A DNA stretch of 64,000 nt from DASUAS01 sp963756895 (GCA_963756895.1 CAVWPI010000007.1:434001-498000); one strand, 5' to 3'; counted from the stretch's first letter, positions 43,687-53,587 are shown. Notes: generated by a model not told the origin, from the sequence alone. Numbers and translations: made by a program.

Positions 43687-45390
43687 TCACATGCTCCATT
43701 GCGGCCAATGGAGCACGTTGTTCGCACAACCCCACGGGTCCCACCCGAGCTTCTCGTAGATGCGCATGCCCACGATGATCTGCTGCTCGCGGGTGGCGAG
43801 GCCGGCGTTGGAGGCGAACTCGCTGCCGCCGAAGGCGCGCCACGTGCCTCGGTAGATGCCGAGGCCGCCGTCGTAGCCGTCAGGACCGCTGTCGACGGTG
43901 TCCCAGCGCCCGCCCGACTCGCACTGCGCGAGCTCGTCCCACTTCGGGTTGGCGTAGGAACCGATGCCGATGATCTTCGGCGTCGGTTCGACCGTCGGCA
44001 CCTCGGACACAACCTGCTTGTCGCCCTTCTGGCCGTTCTCGACCAGCTGGCGGTAGGTGACGGTCATGGTGCCGTCCTTGCCGTCCTGGACGATGCGGGT
44101 CTGGCCGATGGGGAGCGTCGGGTCTTCCTGCTCCACGGTGTCGAACGCGATGGTCCGGGTGCTCTGGGAGGTCTCGGCGCCGACGCGGACCACTGCGACC
44201 GCGTCGCCGTCGCGCAGCACGCTGTCCTGCTCCGGGGTGACGTAGTCGTCGCCGACGAGCTTCACGTTGTACGCCTGCAGCAGCTCGTCGACCGTCCGCG
44301 ACGGCGAGTCGAAGGTGACCTTCTGGTTGTCGATCGTGAGCGAGCCGGCGACCCGCGTGCGGTACACGACGGTCGCGCCCGCGGCGAGGCGACCGGGGTT
44401 GTTGCGCACCGCGGTGAGCTTGCCGAGCTTCATCTGCTTGGCGAGCCCCTCGGCGCTGGTCTCGACCGTGCGGACGGTGCGGACGCTGCCGTCGACGTCG
44501 ACGCTGACGGGGAACGCGCGGAGCACGTCGATGTGGAGACCGTCGTGCAGCGAGCTCTTCGCCGACGGCACGACGACGTCGCCGGGCGCGAGGTGCACCC
44601 GGGCGGCGACGAGGAGGGCGCCGACCGAGCTGGCGTCGGTGTGCACCTCCTGGCGGGTGCCGTCGACCACCAGGGTGACCTCGGAGCCCGACGGCGCAGT
44701 GGCCTGCTGGACGATCCAGGCCCCGCCGAGGGCCGTGAGCACGACCATGACCGCGACCCCGAGGACCCGGGGGGCGGGCAGGAACCGGTGGCGGCGCCGG
44801 CGCGGGAGCACCGTGCCCACCGGTGGGCCCTCCTCGAGGAGGTCGGTGACCGGCGGGAGCTCCTCGAGGGTCGGGAGGGGCAGCCAGGTGGCGGCGTCGT
44901 GGGGCTCGGCTCGGGCCGGCGACGGCGCCGAGCTCGCCTCCGCCACCGCGAGGGTGTCGGCCGCCACCGCTTCGGCCTCGGCCACGATCGCGGCCTGGTG
45001 CTCGGGGTGGGGGTCGAGCAACGCGTGGAGCGGGGGCAGGTCGTCGACGTCGTGGGGGATCGGCAGCCACGCCGACGCATCGTGCGGCTCGGCCCGGGCG
45101 GGCGACTGCGACACCGCGGCTTCGATGGCGGTCAGGTCGATCTCGTCGAGGTCGTGCTCGACACCGACGTCGACGACGCGCGCTTCGTCGAGCAGCACCT
45201 CGATGGTCGGCAGCGCGTGCGGGTCGGGCACCGGCAACCACGTCGAGGCGTCGTGCGGCTCGGCGCGCGGGAGAAGGCCCGATCGTGCTCGCGACGTGCG
45301 CGGGCAACGCGGGTCCTTGCCGGGTTCCGTTTCCACGCCCTGACGGCTTGCGGCCGGGAGGACGCTGCAGCTGCTCGGTGATGTGATCAA
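43687..45390 (-). CDS. rpfB: RpfB-like resuscitation-promoting factor with N-terminal triple repeat
   Basis: A 567-residue membrane-anchored peptidoglycan lytic enzyme that helps exit dormancy. The C-terminal Rpf domain has WDELAQCESGGRWDTVDSG with the catalytic Glu and ends WGCANNVLHWPQWSM. Before it are three DUF348 repeats (e.g. VTLVVDGTRQEVHTDASSVG) and a G5 domain (about 400-480). A membrane helix (LGVAVMVVLTALGGAWIV) is at 210-227. The 209-residue cytoplasmic part is unusual: RAEPHDAS.WLP.P units at about 42-69, 99-125 and 160-187. Order tatD, rpfB, rsmA, ispE is as in mycobacteria. A possible -35 TTGACT lies upstream near 45470. Confidence 0.92.
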   Translation of the reverse strand: MITSPSSCSVLPAASRQGVETEPGKDPRCPRTSRARSGLLPRAEPHDASTWLPVPDPHALPTIEVLLDEARVVDVGVEHDLDEIDLTAIEAAVSQSPARAEPHDASAWLPIPHDVDDLPPLHALLDPHPEHQAAIVAEAEAVAADTLAVAEASSAPSPARAEPHDAATWLPLPTLEELPPVTDLLEEGPPVGTVLPRRRRHRFLPAPRVLGVAVMVVLTALGGAWIVQQATAPSGSEVTLVVDGTRQEVHTDASSVGALLVAARVHLAPGDVVVPSAKSSLHDGLHIDVLRAFPVSVDVDGSVRTVRTVETSAEGLAKQMKLGKLTAVRNNPGRLAAGATVVYRTRVAGSLTIDNQKVTFDSPSRTVDELLQAYNVKLVGDDYVTPEQDSVLRDGDAVAVVRVGAETSQSTRTIAFDTVEQEDPTLPIGQTRIVQDGKDGTMTVTYRQLVENGQKGDKQVVSEVPTVEPTPKIIGIGSYANPKWDELAQCESGGRWDTVDSGPDGYDGGLGIYRGTWRAFGGSEFASNAGLATREQQIIVGMRIYEKLGWDPWGCANNVLHWPQWSM

Positions 45391-45523
45391 CCCTCTGCGT
45401 CGTGGTGATCGGTCTTGACGTCGCCCGAGAAGCGTTCCACCCGCGTCGGAGACGAAGGTTCACGGTAGTCAAACCCTCCCGACCCCGTCACGATGGGAGC
45501 CCGCCGCGCGGGATCGCCGCAGG

Positions 45524-46339
45524 TCAGCGGTGGTCGAGGTTGAGGGTCAGACCGAAGACCTCGGCCGCGTTCCGGCGCGTCGCCGCCGCGACCTCGTCGA
45601 CGGAGCGGGCCATCGCGGCGGCGAGCGCGACGCCGACGTCGACCACCCACGCGGGGCGGTTGGGCTTCCCGCGATGCGGCACCGGCGCGAGGAACGGGGC
45701 GTCGGTCTCGACCAGCACGCGGTCGAGTGGCGCGAGCGCGGCCGCGGCGCGCACGTCGTCGGCGTTCTTGAAGCTCACGATGCCGCTGAAGGAGAGGTAC
45801 ACGCCGAGGTCGAGCACGCGGCGCGCCTCGGCGGGACCACCGGTGAAGCAGTGGAAGACGGTGCGCGCGGGGACGCCGGCATCGGCGAGCACCGAGAAGG
45901 TGTCGTCCCACACGTCGCGCGAGTGGATCACCAGCGCGCGGTCGAGGTCGTGCGCGAGTCGCACCTGGGCGCGGAATGCGACCTCCTGCTCGTCCCGCGC
46001 CGAGTGCTCGTAGAAGAGGTCGAAACCACCCTCGCCGATCCCCGCCACCACGTCGGCGTGGTCACGGGCGAGCGCCTCGAGCGTCGCCCACTGCTCCCCC
46101 AGGTGTGACGCCTCGTGCGGGTGCAGGCCGACCGTCGCCCGCACCTCGGGATGGCGCCCCGCGACCTCGACCGCCCGCCGGGAGCTCTCGAGGTCGGTCC
46201 CCACGCAGATCAGGGCTTCGACCCCGGCCGCCCGGGCGTCGGCGATGGCCACCTCGGGGTCTTCGACGGACTCCGGGGACGGGCCGGTGCCCGGGTACCC
46301 CAGGTGGCAGTGGGAGTCGACCCAGGCGGGTCCGCTCAC
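45524..46339 (-). CDS. tatD: TatD-family metal-dependent DNase
   Basis: A 271-residue TIM-barrel nuclease or deacylase with two metals. Motifs: WVDSHCHLGYPG at the start, TVGLHPHEASHL, GIGEGGFDLFYE, VIHSRDVWDDTF, FHCFTGGPAEARRVL and LVETDAPFLAPVPHRGKPN, all canonical. The start GTG 46339 overlaps the metG stop (GTGA). In the raw sequence it is in frame with metG because of an indel, giving an apparent fusion. Precedes rpfB. Confidence 0.9.
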   Translation of the reverse strand: MSGPAWVDSHCHLGYPGTGPSPESVEDPEVAIADARAAGVEALICVGTDLESSRRAVEVAGRHPEVRATVGLHPHEASHLGEQWATLEALARDHADVVAGIGEGGFDLFYEHSARDEQEVAFRAQVRLAHDLDRALVIHSRDVWDDTFSVLADAGVPARTVFHCFTGGPAEARRVLDLGVYLSFSGIVSFKNADDVRAAAALAPLDRVLVETDAPFLAPVPHRGKPNRPAWVVDVGVALAAAMARSVDEVAAATRRNAAEVFGLTLNLDHR

Positions 46340-47878
46340 GGGGCCGAGATCTGCGTCTCGGTCTCGATCCGGGGGAAGAGCGGGGCGCCCTTCTCCAGCG
46401 GCGCCGCCCGCGGGCAGACCGCCCCACGCCGCCGCCTCCGGGAGGCGCTGCTCCTCCGGCGTGCCGGGCAGGCCGAGGCGACGCCAGAGCTCGCCTGCGG
46501 CGCGCGGGATCAGCGGCGAGGCGAGCAGCGCGACGACGCGCAGCGACTCGAGGCAGTCGCCCAGCACCGCGGCGACCGCGCCGGTGTCACCCGCCTTGTG
46601 GAGTGCCCACGGCTGCTGCTCCTCGATGTACGAGTTGGTGTTGCGGATCAGCTCCCAGACCGCGCCGAACCCACCCGAGTAGTCGAGCTCCTCGAGACGC
46701 GCGGTGAGCGTGCCGAACGCGGTGGCCGCCTGCTCGACCAACGGACCGTCGGCGCGTGTCGCGGGCACCACGCCGTCGCAGTAGTTCACCGCCATGTTGA
46801 GCACGCGGTTGGCGAGGTTGCCGAAGTTGTTGGCGAGATCGGCGTTGTAGCGCGCCACCATCGCCTCGTAGCTGAAGTCGCCGTCCGGACCGAAGCGCTG
46901 GTCGGCGAGGAAGTGGTAGCGGAAGCCGTCGACGCCGAAGTCGGCGACGAGGTCGGCGGGCGCGATCTGGTTGGCGCGCGTCTTGCTCATCTTGTCGCCA
47001 CCCACGAGCAGGTAGCCGTGCGCGAACACGGTCTGCGGCGGCGCCTCGCCGGCGGCCAGCAGCATCGCGGGCCAGTACACCGCGTGCTGGCGCAGGATGT
47101 CCTTGCCGATGAGGTGGTAGTTCGCGGGCCAGTAGCGGTCGAAGCGCGCGCGGTCGTTCGGGTAGCCGACCGCGGTGCAGTAGTTGATCAGCGCGTCGAA
47201 CCACACGTACGCCACGTGGGCCCCGTCCCACGGCAGCGGGATGCCCCACGAGATCGACGTGCGGCTGATCGAGAAGTCGAACAGCCCCTGTTTGATCAGC
47301 CCGAGCACCTCGTTGCGCTTCCCCGCCGGCTGCACCGCCTCGGGATGCTCGGTGTAGAGGGCGAGGAGGCGGTCCTCGTAGCGCGAGAGGCGGAAGAAGT
47401 AGTTCTCCTCGGTGACGTGCTCGACGACCGTGCCGTGGATCGGGCAGCGCTGGCCGTCGTCGAGCTCGTCCTCCTTGTAGTAGAGCTCGCAGCCCACGCA
47501 GTAGAGGCCCTCGTAGCTGTCGAGCTCGATGTCGCCGCTGTCGTAGACCCGCTGGAGGAATTCCTGCACCGCCACCTTGTGCCGGGGTTCGGTGGTGCGG
47601 ATGTAGTCGTCGTAGGTGATGTCGAGGTCGTCCCACGCGGCGCGGAAGAGCGCGCTGTTGCGGTCGGCCCACTCGAGGGGGGTGACGTCGTGGGCCTCGG
47701 CCGCCCGTTGGATCTTGAGCCCGTGCTCGTCGGTGCCGGTGAGGAGCACCACGTCGTCGCCCCAGAGCCGACGCCACCGGGCCAGGACGTCGGCCGCCAC
47801 CGTCGTGTAGGCGTGCCCGATGTGGGGCGCGTCGTTCACGTAGTAGATCGGTGTGGTCACGTAGAACGGCGTCGACAT
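46336..47878 (-). CDS. metG: Methionyl-tRNA synthetase, frameshift near its end
   Basis: About 513 residues; charges tRNA-Met. HIGH motif in DAPHIGHAYTTV, one zinc knuckle (CVGCELYYKEDELDDGQRC), KMSKS as GDKMSKTRANQI, and the anticodon-binding region with NRVLNMAVNYCDG. Start at ATG 47878 (ATG 47890 also possible). After WGGLPAG the frame given reads GAAGEGRPALPPDRDRD and runs into TatD. Removing one base in GCGGGCGGCGCC gives PLEKGAPLFPRIETETQISA and a stop at 46336, the normal MetG end. Hence two overlapping genes, not a fusion. Confidence 0.92.
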
Positions 47879-47925
47879 GGTGTCATCCACCCTATTTGCC
47901 TCGCGTCGGGCTCAGCGGCGACGTT

Positions 47926-48795
47926 TCAGTCGCGCTTGGGCTTGAGGCGCATGGCGGCGTCGTAGGTGCGACGGCGGGGGACGCGCAGGTCGCGGGCCAC
48001 GCGGGCGGCGGCGTCGCGCGTCGAGAGCCCCTCGGCGAGCGCGGCGGTGACGTGGGCGTCGATCTCAGCGTCGTTGGCCGCCGGTGGCGGCGGCGCAGGG
48101 GCGAGGACGATCACGTGCTCGCCGCGCGGCTCGCTGAGCTCCACGTGCCCGACCGCCTCCTCGAGCGTTCCCCGCCACACCTCCTGGTGGAGCTTGGTGA
48201 GCTCGCGGGCGACGGCGACCTCGCGCAGCGGGCCGCACGCACCGAGCAGCTGCGTGAGCGTGGCGTGCACCCGCCGGGGCGACTCGTAGAGCACCACCGT
48301 GCGCACCTCGGACAGCAGCGCTGCGACGCGTTCACGTCGCTCGCCGCCGCGCCGCGGGAGGAAGCCCTCGAACACGAACCGGCCGGTCGGGAACCCCGAG
48401 AGCACCAGGGCCATGAGGACCGCGCTCGGGCCCGGCACCACGTCGACCGCGAGCTCGGCTTCGACGCACGCGCGCACCAGCCGCTCGCCCGGATCGGAGA
48501 TGCCGGGCATCCCGGCGTCGGTCACGTACGCGACGCACCGACCGGCGCGCACCGCGTCGACGACCCAGTCGGCGCTCTCCTGCTCGTTGTGCGCGTGCAC
48601 CGCGCGGAGCCGGCCGGCGGCGCGCACGCCGAGGTGGGTGAGGAGGGCGCGGGTGCGTCGGGTGTCCTCGGCCGCGATCACGTCGGCATCGCGCAGTGCC
48701 TCCGCCGCGCGCGCGGAGAGGTCGCCGAGGTTGCCGATGGGGGTCGCGACGAGGAGCAAGGAACCCGCGTCTTCGTCGACCTCGCGCTCGCTCAC
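47926..48795 (-). CDS. rsmI: 16S rRNA 2'-O-ribose C1402 methyltransferase RsmI
   Basis: A 289-residue tetrapyrrole-methylase-fold enzyme. Motifs: SLLLVATPIGNLGDLSARA, IAAEDTRRTRALLTHLG, VTDAGMPGISDPGERLVRA, VVPGPSAVLMALVLSGFP and FEGFLPRRGGERRER. Start GTG 48795, overlapping the DUF192 stop by four bases. The C-terminus contains a helix-turn-helix-like RsmI tail (STRDAAARVARDLRVPRR). Located between the DUF192 gene and metG on the same strand. Confidence 0.94.
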   Translation of the reverse strand: MSEREVDEDAGSLLLVATPIGNLGDLSARAAEALRDADVIAAEDTRRTRALLTHLGVRAAGRLRAVHAHNEQESADWVVDAVRAGRCVAYVTDAGMPGISDPGERLVRACVEAELAVDVVPGPSAVLMALVLSGFPTGRFVFEGFLPRRGGERRERVAALLSEVRTVVLYESPRRVHATLTQLLGACGPLREVAVARELTKLHQEVWRGTLEEAVGHVELSEPRGEHVIVLAPAPPPPAANDAEIDAHVTAALAEGLSTRDAAARVARDLRVPRRRTYDAAMRLKPKRD

Positions 48796-49121
48796 GTTCG
48801 GAGTTCCACGTGGTCGCCCGCCCGGAGCCGCCAGCGCTCGAACGCGCCCGCCTCCGCCTCGATCACGAACGCGGCCTTGCGCACGATCGGCGACACCCGC
48901 CACGGCGCCAGGCTCACCGTGCGCAAGACCAGGCCTTCGGCGTCGCAGAACGCCACGTCGATCGGGAAGCGCATGCGCGCGGTGTGCACGTGGCGGCACG
49001 GCCGCAGCACCAGCGCGCCCGCGAAGGCATCGCGCCCGAGGAGTCCGCGCCGGCGGGCGTGAGAGGTGGCGGCGACTTCGGCTGCGGCGAGCACGTCACC
49101 GTCGCGCACGAGCCAGGACAT
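48792..49121 (-). CDS. DUF192 domain protein
   Basis: A 109-residue single-domain protein. The DUF192 core is seen in HARRRGLLGRDAFAGALVLRP-type start, HTARMRFPIDVAFCDAEG and VIEAEAGAFERWRLRAGD. Function is unknown across the family. No signal peptide, unlike many members, so it is probably cytosolic. It overlaps rsmI by four bases and starts 12 bases after the ychF stop, so it is embedded in a ychF-DUF192-rsmI transcript. Confidence 0.88.
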   Translation of the reverse strand: MSWLVRDGDVLAAAEVAATSHARRRGLLGRDAFAGALVLRPCRHVHTARMRFPIDVAFCDAEGLVLRTVSLAPWRVSPIVRKAAFVIEAEAGAFERWRLRAGDHVELRT

Positions 49122-49133
49122 CCAACAACTCCG

Positions 49134-50198
49134 TCACACGTTGAAGCGGATCTCGAGGACGTCGCCGTCGACGACCTCGTAGTCCTTCCCCTCGACGCGC
49201 AGCTTGCCCTGCTCCTTCGCCTTCGTCCACGAGCCGATGTCGAGGAGCTCCTGGAAGTAGACGACCTCGGCCCGGATGAAGCCACGCTGCAGGTCGGAGT
49301 GGATCACGCCCGCGCACTCGGGGGCCTTGGCGCCGGCGCGGAACGTCCACGCGCGCGATTCGGTGTCGCCGGTGGTGAGGAACGTGCGCCGCCCGAGCAG
49401 GTGGTACGCGGCCCGCGCGACGCGCGGCACCACGCCTTCACCGAGTCCGAGCCCTTCGAGCAGCTCGGCACGGCCCTCGGGGTCGAGCTGCGCGGCCTCC
49501 GCCTCGAGCTGCAGGCACACACCGAGCGCGTCGACGCCTTCGGCCACCGGGGCGACGAGCTCGTCGACCGCGTCGAGTTGGTCCTCGCCGACGTTCACGA
49601 CGACCAGAACCGGCTTCACGGTGAGGAGGAACGCGGGCGCGAGCAGCTCTCGCTCGTCGTCGGTGAGCTCGGCCCGGTAGAGCGGTGTGCCGTCACCGAG
49701 CAGGGTGGCCGCCTTCTCCAGCGCGGCGATCTCGCCCGCCAACGACTTGTCGCCCTTGGCCGCCCGTTGCTGGCGGTACAGACGCCCTTCGACCGACGCC
49801 AGGTCGGCGAGCACGAGCTCGAGCTCCAGCGTGTCGAGGTCGGCGCGGGCGTCGGTGTCGCCCATGACCGACGGGTCCTCGAACGCCCGCAGCACGTAGA
49901 GGATGGCGTCACAGTCGCGCAGGGATCCGAGGAACCGGTTGCCCAGGCCCTCACCGGTGCTCGCGCCCTTCACCAGCGCGGCGATGTCGACGATCTCGAA
50001 GCCCGTGTACACGAGCTTCTTGGAGTTCGACATCTTGCCCAGGAGATCGACCCGCTCGTCGGGCACGTGCGCGAGGGCGACTGTGGTCTCGGTGGTGGAG
50101 AACTGGTGGGGCGCGACCACCGTCTCCGCGCCGGTGAGCGCGTTGAAGAGACTCGACTTGCCACTGTTGGGGAGGCCGACGAGCCCGAGGCGTTCCAT
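49134..50198 (-). CDS. ychF: Redox-regulated ATPase/GTPase YchF
   Basis: A 354-residue OBG-type P-loop protein. Walker A in LGLVGLPNSGKSSLFNALTG, switch VPDERVDLLGKMSNSKK, DIAALVKGASTGEGLGNRF, and the YchF-specific NVGE in VVVNVGEDQL in place of the usual NKxD, which favours ATP. The TGS domain is at the C-terminus (GVIHSDLQRGFIRAEVV). Ribosome-associated, linked to oxidative stress response in E. coli. Intact and normal in length. Confidence 0.96.
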   Translation of the reverse strand: MERLGLVGLPNSGKSSLFNALTGAETVVAPHQFSTTETTVALAHVPDERVDLLGKMSNSKKLVYTGFEIVDIAALVKGASTGEGLGNRFLGSLRDCDAILYVLRAFEDPSVMGDTDARADLDTLELELVLADLASVEGRLYRQQRAAKGDKSLAGEIAALEKAATLLGDGTPLYRAELTDDERELLAPAFLLTVKPVLVVVNVGEDQLDAVDELVAPVAEGVDALGVCLQLEAEAAQLDPEGRAELLEGLGLGEGVVPRVARAAYHLLGRRTFLTTGDTESRAWTFRAGAKAPECAGVIHSDLQRGFIRAEVVYFQELLDIGSWTKAKEQGKLRVEGKDYEVVDGDVLEIRFNV

Positions 50199-50267
50199 GC
50201 GGGCGCCAGGCTACCGGCGCACCTCTGTCGCGCTCCTCGACGGTGCTCCTCGACCGTGTTCGTCGGG

Positions 50268-53200
50268 TCAGACGCCGGCGGCGGCGGCCGGCGCCGCGGT
50301 CACGATTCCACCCAGTGACGCGAAGCCCGACCACGACGAGCCGTCGGTTTCCAACGTCCCAGTCCACAGGCCGCTGTCGATGCCGACGACGAAGACCCGC
50401 GTGCGTGCGCCGTCGAACACGGCCGTGGGATCGGTCACGATGGTGCCGCCGAGCGCCGTGAACCCGGTGAACCCTCCCGACGTGCCGATTCGCGCGGTCC
50501 AGAGCTTGTTGTCGCTCCCGCGGAGCAACAGGCGTGTGCCCGTTGGTTCCTTGACGAGCACGGGTGTCGACCAGAGCGTGCCACCCCGAGGCGCGAAGCC
50601 CGAGAACGACGAACCGTCGACGTCCACCGAGGCCGTGTACAGCGACAGATCTCCGCCGCGCACGAAGATCCGGACGACAGAACCGTCGAACGCGGCCTGC
50701 GGCGACGCGGTCAGATACCCGCCGCGTGGCGTGAACGAGAACGTGCCGGCGCCGCCCGAGGACAGGCGACCCGAGTACATCGCCATGTCGCCGCCCCGCA
50801 CGAAGACCTGATAGCCGCTGCCGTCGTACGCCACACCTGGCGGTGCGGTGAGGTAGCCACCGAGCCGGACGAACGAGTTGGGCACGAACGCGCCTGCGCT
50901 GGTCGAGACCACGTAGAGCGCGCTGTCACCGCCGACGACGAAGACCTTCACTGTCCCGGTACCGTCGGTGACCGGCGCGGGATCACCGATGAGAAATCCG
51001 CCGAGCGAGGTCCATACCGACCACGTCGTGCCGTCGGCCGTCGACGCGGTCCACAGCGCGGCGTCCGCGCCCCGCACGAACGCCCGCGTCAGCGTCCCGT
51101 CGAAGACCGTCGTCGGGTTCGAGGTACCGCTCACGCCAGGCATCGGCTGGAAGCCCGAGAACGTCGACCCGTTCCAGTGGTTCGCGTACATCCCGTTGCC
51201 GCCGCCGCGAACGACGGTTGCGACCGGTCTCGCGGCAACCACCGAGATCTCCGCGGAGGAGGCTCCGTATCCGAGGGCGGTGTGCGCCCGGACCACGTAG
51301 TAGTAGCGGGTGCCGGTCGCCACCGCGGAATCGGTGAACGTGAGCACCGCGCCGGCAGGCTGGCTCGCGAGCGCCACCTCGGTTCCGGGTGAAGTCGAGC
51401 GAAGGACCTGGTACCCGTCGATCGGGGATCCCCCGTTGTTCACCGGCGGCGCCCACGTCAGCTTGACCTGTCCGGTCGAACCGATCGCGGTGAGGTTGGT
51501 CGGCGCCGCGGGAGGACCGGTGGGCTTGGCACTCCGCTCACCCGACCGCTTCTCGCCGATCGCGGTGACTGCGCTCACCTGGTAGAAGTACGTGGTCCCG
51601 TTCGTCGCGGCGGTGTCGGCGTACGAGGTGGCCGCGTTGCCGAGCGTGGTGAGCAGCGTCTCGGTGCCCGAGCTCAGCCCGCGGTACACGCGGTACGCGG
51701 TGATGGGCGAGCCGCCGTCGCTCGCCGGCGCGGTCCAGGCCAGGTTCACCGTGTTGCTCGCGGTGGTCGGCACGCCCAGCGTGGGCGCGCCCGGGAGATC
51801 GGCCGGCGTCGCGACGACCTCGTTCGACCGGGTCGCGCCAACCGCGTTGATCGCCACGACCTCGTAGAAGTAGGTGGTCCCGTTCACGAGGCCGGTGTCT
51901 TCGAACGACCTGGCGCCGGGTCCTCCCGACGTGATCGGGGTGACGCCTTCACCCCCGGCTGTGGTCCCGCGGAAGACCTGATACCCGGTGATCGGCGAAC
52001 CACCGTCGCTCGCGGGCGCCGACCAGCTCAACGACACCTTGCCCGGACCCGGCGCGGCGGTCAGGGCTGCCTGCCCTGGCGGCACCGCGGGCACGAATGC
52101 GGTGTTCAACAGCTTGTTCGGCGAACCCGTGCCAGCGCCCGTTACGAGGTTCGGGGTCGCGCCGCCGACGACCGCGGAGGCGACCTGGTCGGGCGTGGCG
52201 TCGGGGTTCGCTCCCAGGTACTCCGCCACCACACCCGTGACGTGCGGTGTCGCCATCGATGTGCCGCTGAGCACCCCGGTGGCCGTGTCCGAGGTGTTGA
52301 CGTCGGAGGTGATCCCTCCGCTGGGGGTGCTGTCGCCGCCCGGGGCGAAGAGGTCGACGCACGGGCCGAAACTCGAGTAGCCCGCGCGGGCGTCGGTCAT
52401 GGTGGTGGCGGCGACGGTGATGGCAGCCGGGATCTCGGCGGGCGTCATCGAACAGGCGTCGGCACTGTTGTTCCCAGCGGCGACGACGTAGGTGATCCCG
52501 CTGGCGATCGAGGAATTCGATCGCGCTCTCGAGCGCGCCAGTGCCGAGGACGCTCGACAACGCGCCGAGACTCATGTTCGCCACCGCGGGCCTCACCGCG
52601 TTCGCGGTGACCCAGTCGACACCCGCGATGACCTGCGACATCGGGCCCGATCCGCTGCAGCCCAGGACCCGCACGGAGACGATGCTCACGCTCTTGGCCA
52701 CACCGTACGTGGCCCCCCCGAGGATCCCCGCCACGTGCGTGGCGTGAGCCGATTTTCCACCAGGAGTGCAGGGAGCCCCACCGATCTCGTCGGCACCGAG
52801 GCTCGCCCGTTCTCCGAAGTCGACGTGCGTCGTGCGGACACCGGTGTCGAGCACGTACGCGTGCACGCCCGTACCGTCCGCACCGTAGGTGTACTTCGTG
52901 TCGAGCGGGAGGTTGGCCTGGTCGATGCGATCGAGTCCCCACGGCGCACCCGTCTCGGTGTTCGCGATGCTGACGACGGAGTCCTCCTGCACCGACGCCA
53001 CCGTCGGGTCGGTCGCCAGCGCCTGGGCATCGGCATCACTCATGCGTGCTGCGAACCCGTGGATCGAGTGTGAGTAGACGTCGAGCACCTGGGCGCCGTG
53101 CTCGTTCGCGAGGGTTTCGGTCACCCCCTCTGTCGACGCGGCGTCGACCTCGCTGTCCTTCAGGACGACGATGTACTGCCCCGGGACGGGCTCGCGGGCG

Positions 53201-53313
53201 CGGGTGATGTGGCCGGCGTCGGGCTGGTCGGCCGCACCTACGGGCACCGCGAGGCCAACGAGCGATGCGACGGCGACCGCGACCGCAAGCGTGATCCGTC
53301 CCCGGGGTGACAT
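50268..53313 (-). CDS. Secreted subtilisin-like protease with three Fn3 domains and seven-repeat propeller, single frameshift
   Basis: About 1014 residues. Signal peptide 1-28 (ITLAVAVAVASLVGLAVPV then AAD). Inhibitor_I9 prodomain about 45-115 (PGQYIVVLKDSEV). The S8 domain has Asp156 in AYVLDTGV, His193 in SAHATHVAG and Ser near 352 in LSGTSMATPHV. A single-base shift near 52512 joins GALESAI to ASGITYVVAAGNN. Three Fn3 modules follow (PPGQAALTAAPGPGKVSLSW; PGAPTLGVPTTASNTVNLAW; PAAPTNLTAIGSTGQVKLTW). Then seven repeats of about 45 residues with FVRGxDxxLY, from 51225 to 50268, suggest a seven-bladed propeller like PLL-type lectins. Likely exported and surface or substrate binding; no membrane anchor or sorting signal seen. 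Confidence 0.87.
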
Positions 53314-53440
53314 CGCCAAGTCCCTCGCTGTCGTGGAAGCCTGCCGGACCGCCGCCCCCGACGTCCGGGCATCGTATCCACTCCCCTGGAGCGAGCTGGT
53401 CGGCGATCCACTAGCCTCATCGGCTCTCACGGAGGATCTC

Positions 53441-53524
53441 ATGAGCAAGAAGACCGCCAAGCGCAAACTCCGCTCCCGTCGCAACAAGGCGAACCACGGG
53501 AAGCGACCCAACGCGGGCCGGTAG
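53441..53524 (+). CDS. Mini ribosomal protein bL37
   Basis: A 27-residue, highly basic protein (MSKKTAKRKLRSRRNKANHG then KRPNAGR). The NKANHGKRPN end matches bL37 found at the 23S rRNA of mycobacterial 50S subunits. ATG 53441 has GGAGG 8 bases upstream. A strong hairpin terminator follows at 53588. Divergent from the protease gene, about 130 bases away. Confidence 0.9.
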   Translation: MSKKTAKRKLRSRRNKANHGKRPNAGR

Positions 53525-53587
53525 ACCGCCTGGCCGCCGCCGGGCGGGCGCGAGCGGACGTGAGCGACGGCGAGCCGCGCAGGACGA

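Noticed and set aside
45391..45523. A ydaO-type c-di-AMP riboswitch before rpfB
   Set aside because: I looked because such switches control Rpf genes in some actinobacteria, but the gap is only about 130 bases and lacks the conserved motifs.
45524..47890. A true MetG-TatD fusion protein
   Set aside because: A one-base correction restores both standard ends and a GTGA overlap, and the linker in the raw frame is low-quality Arg/Asp sequence.
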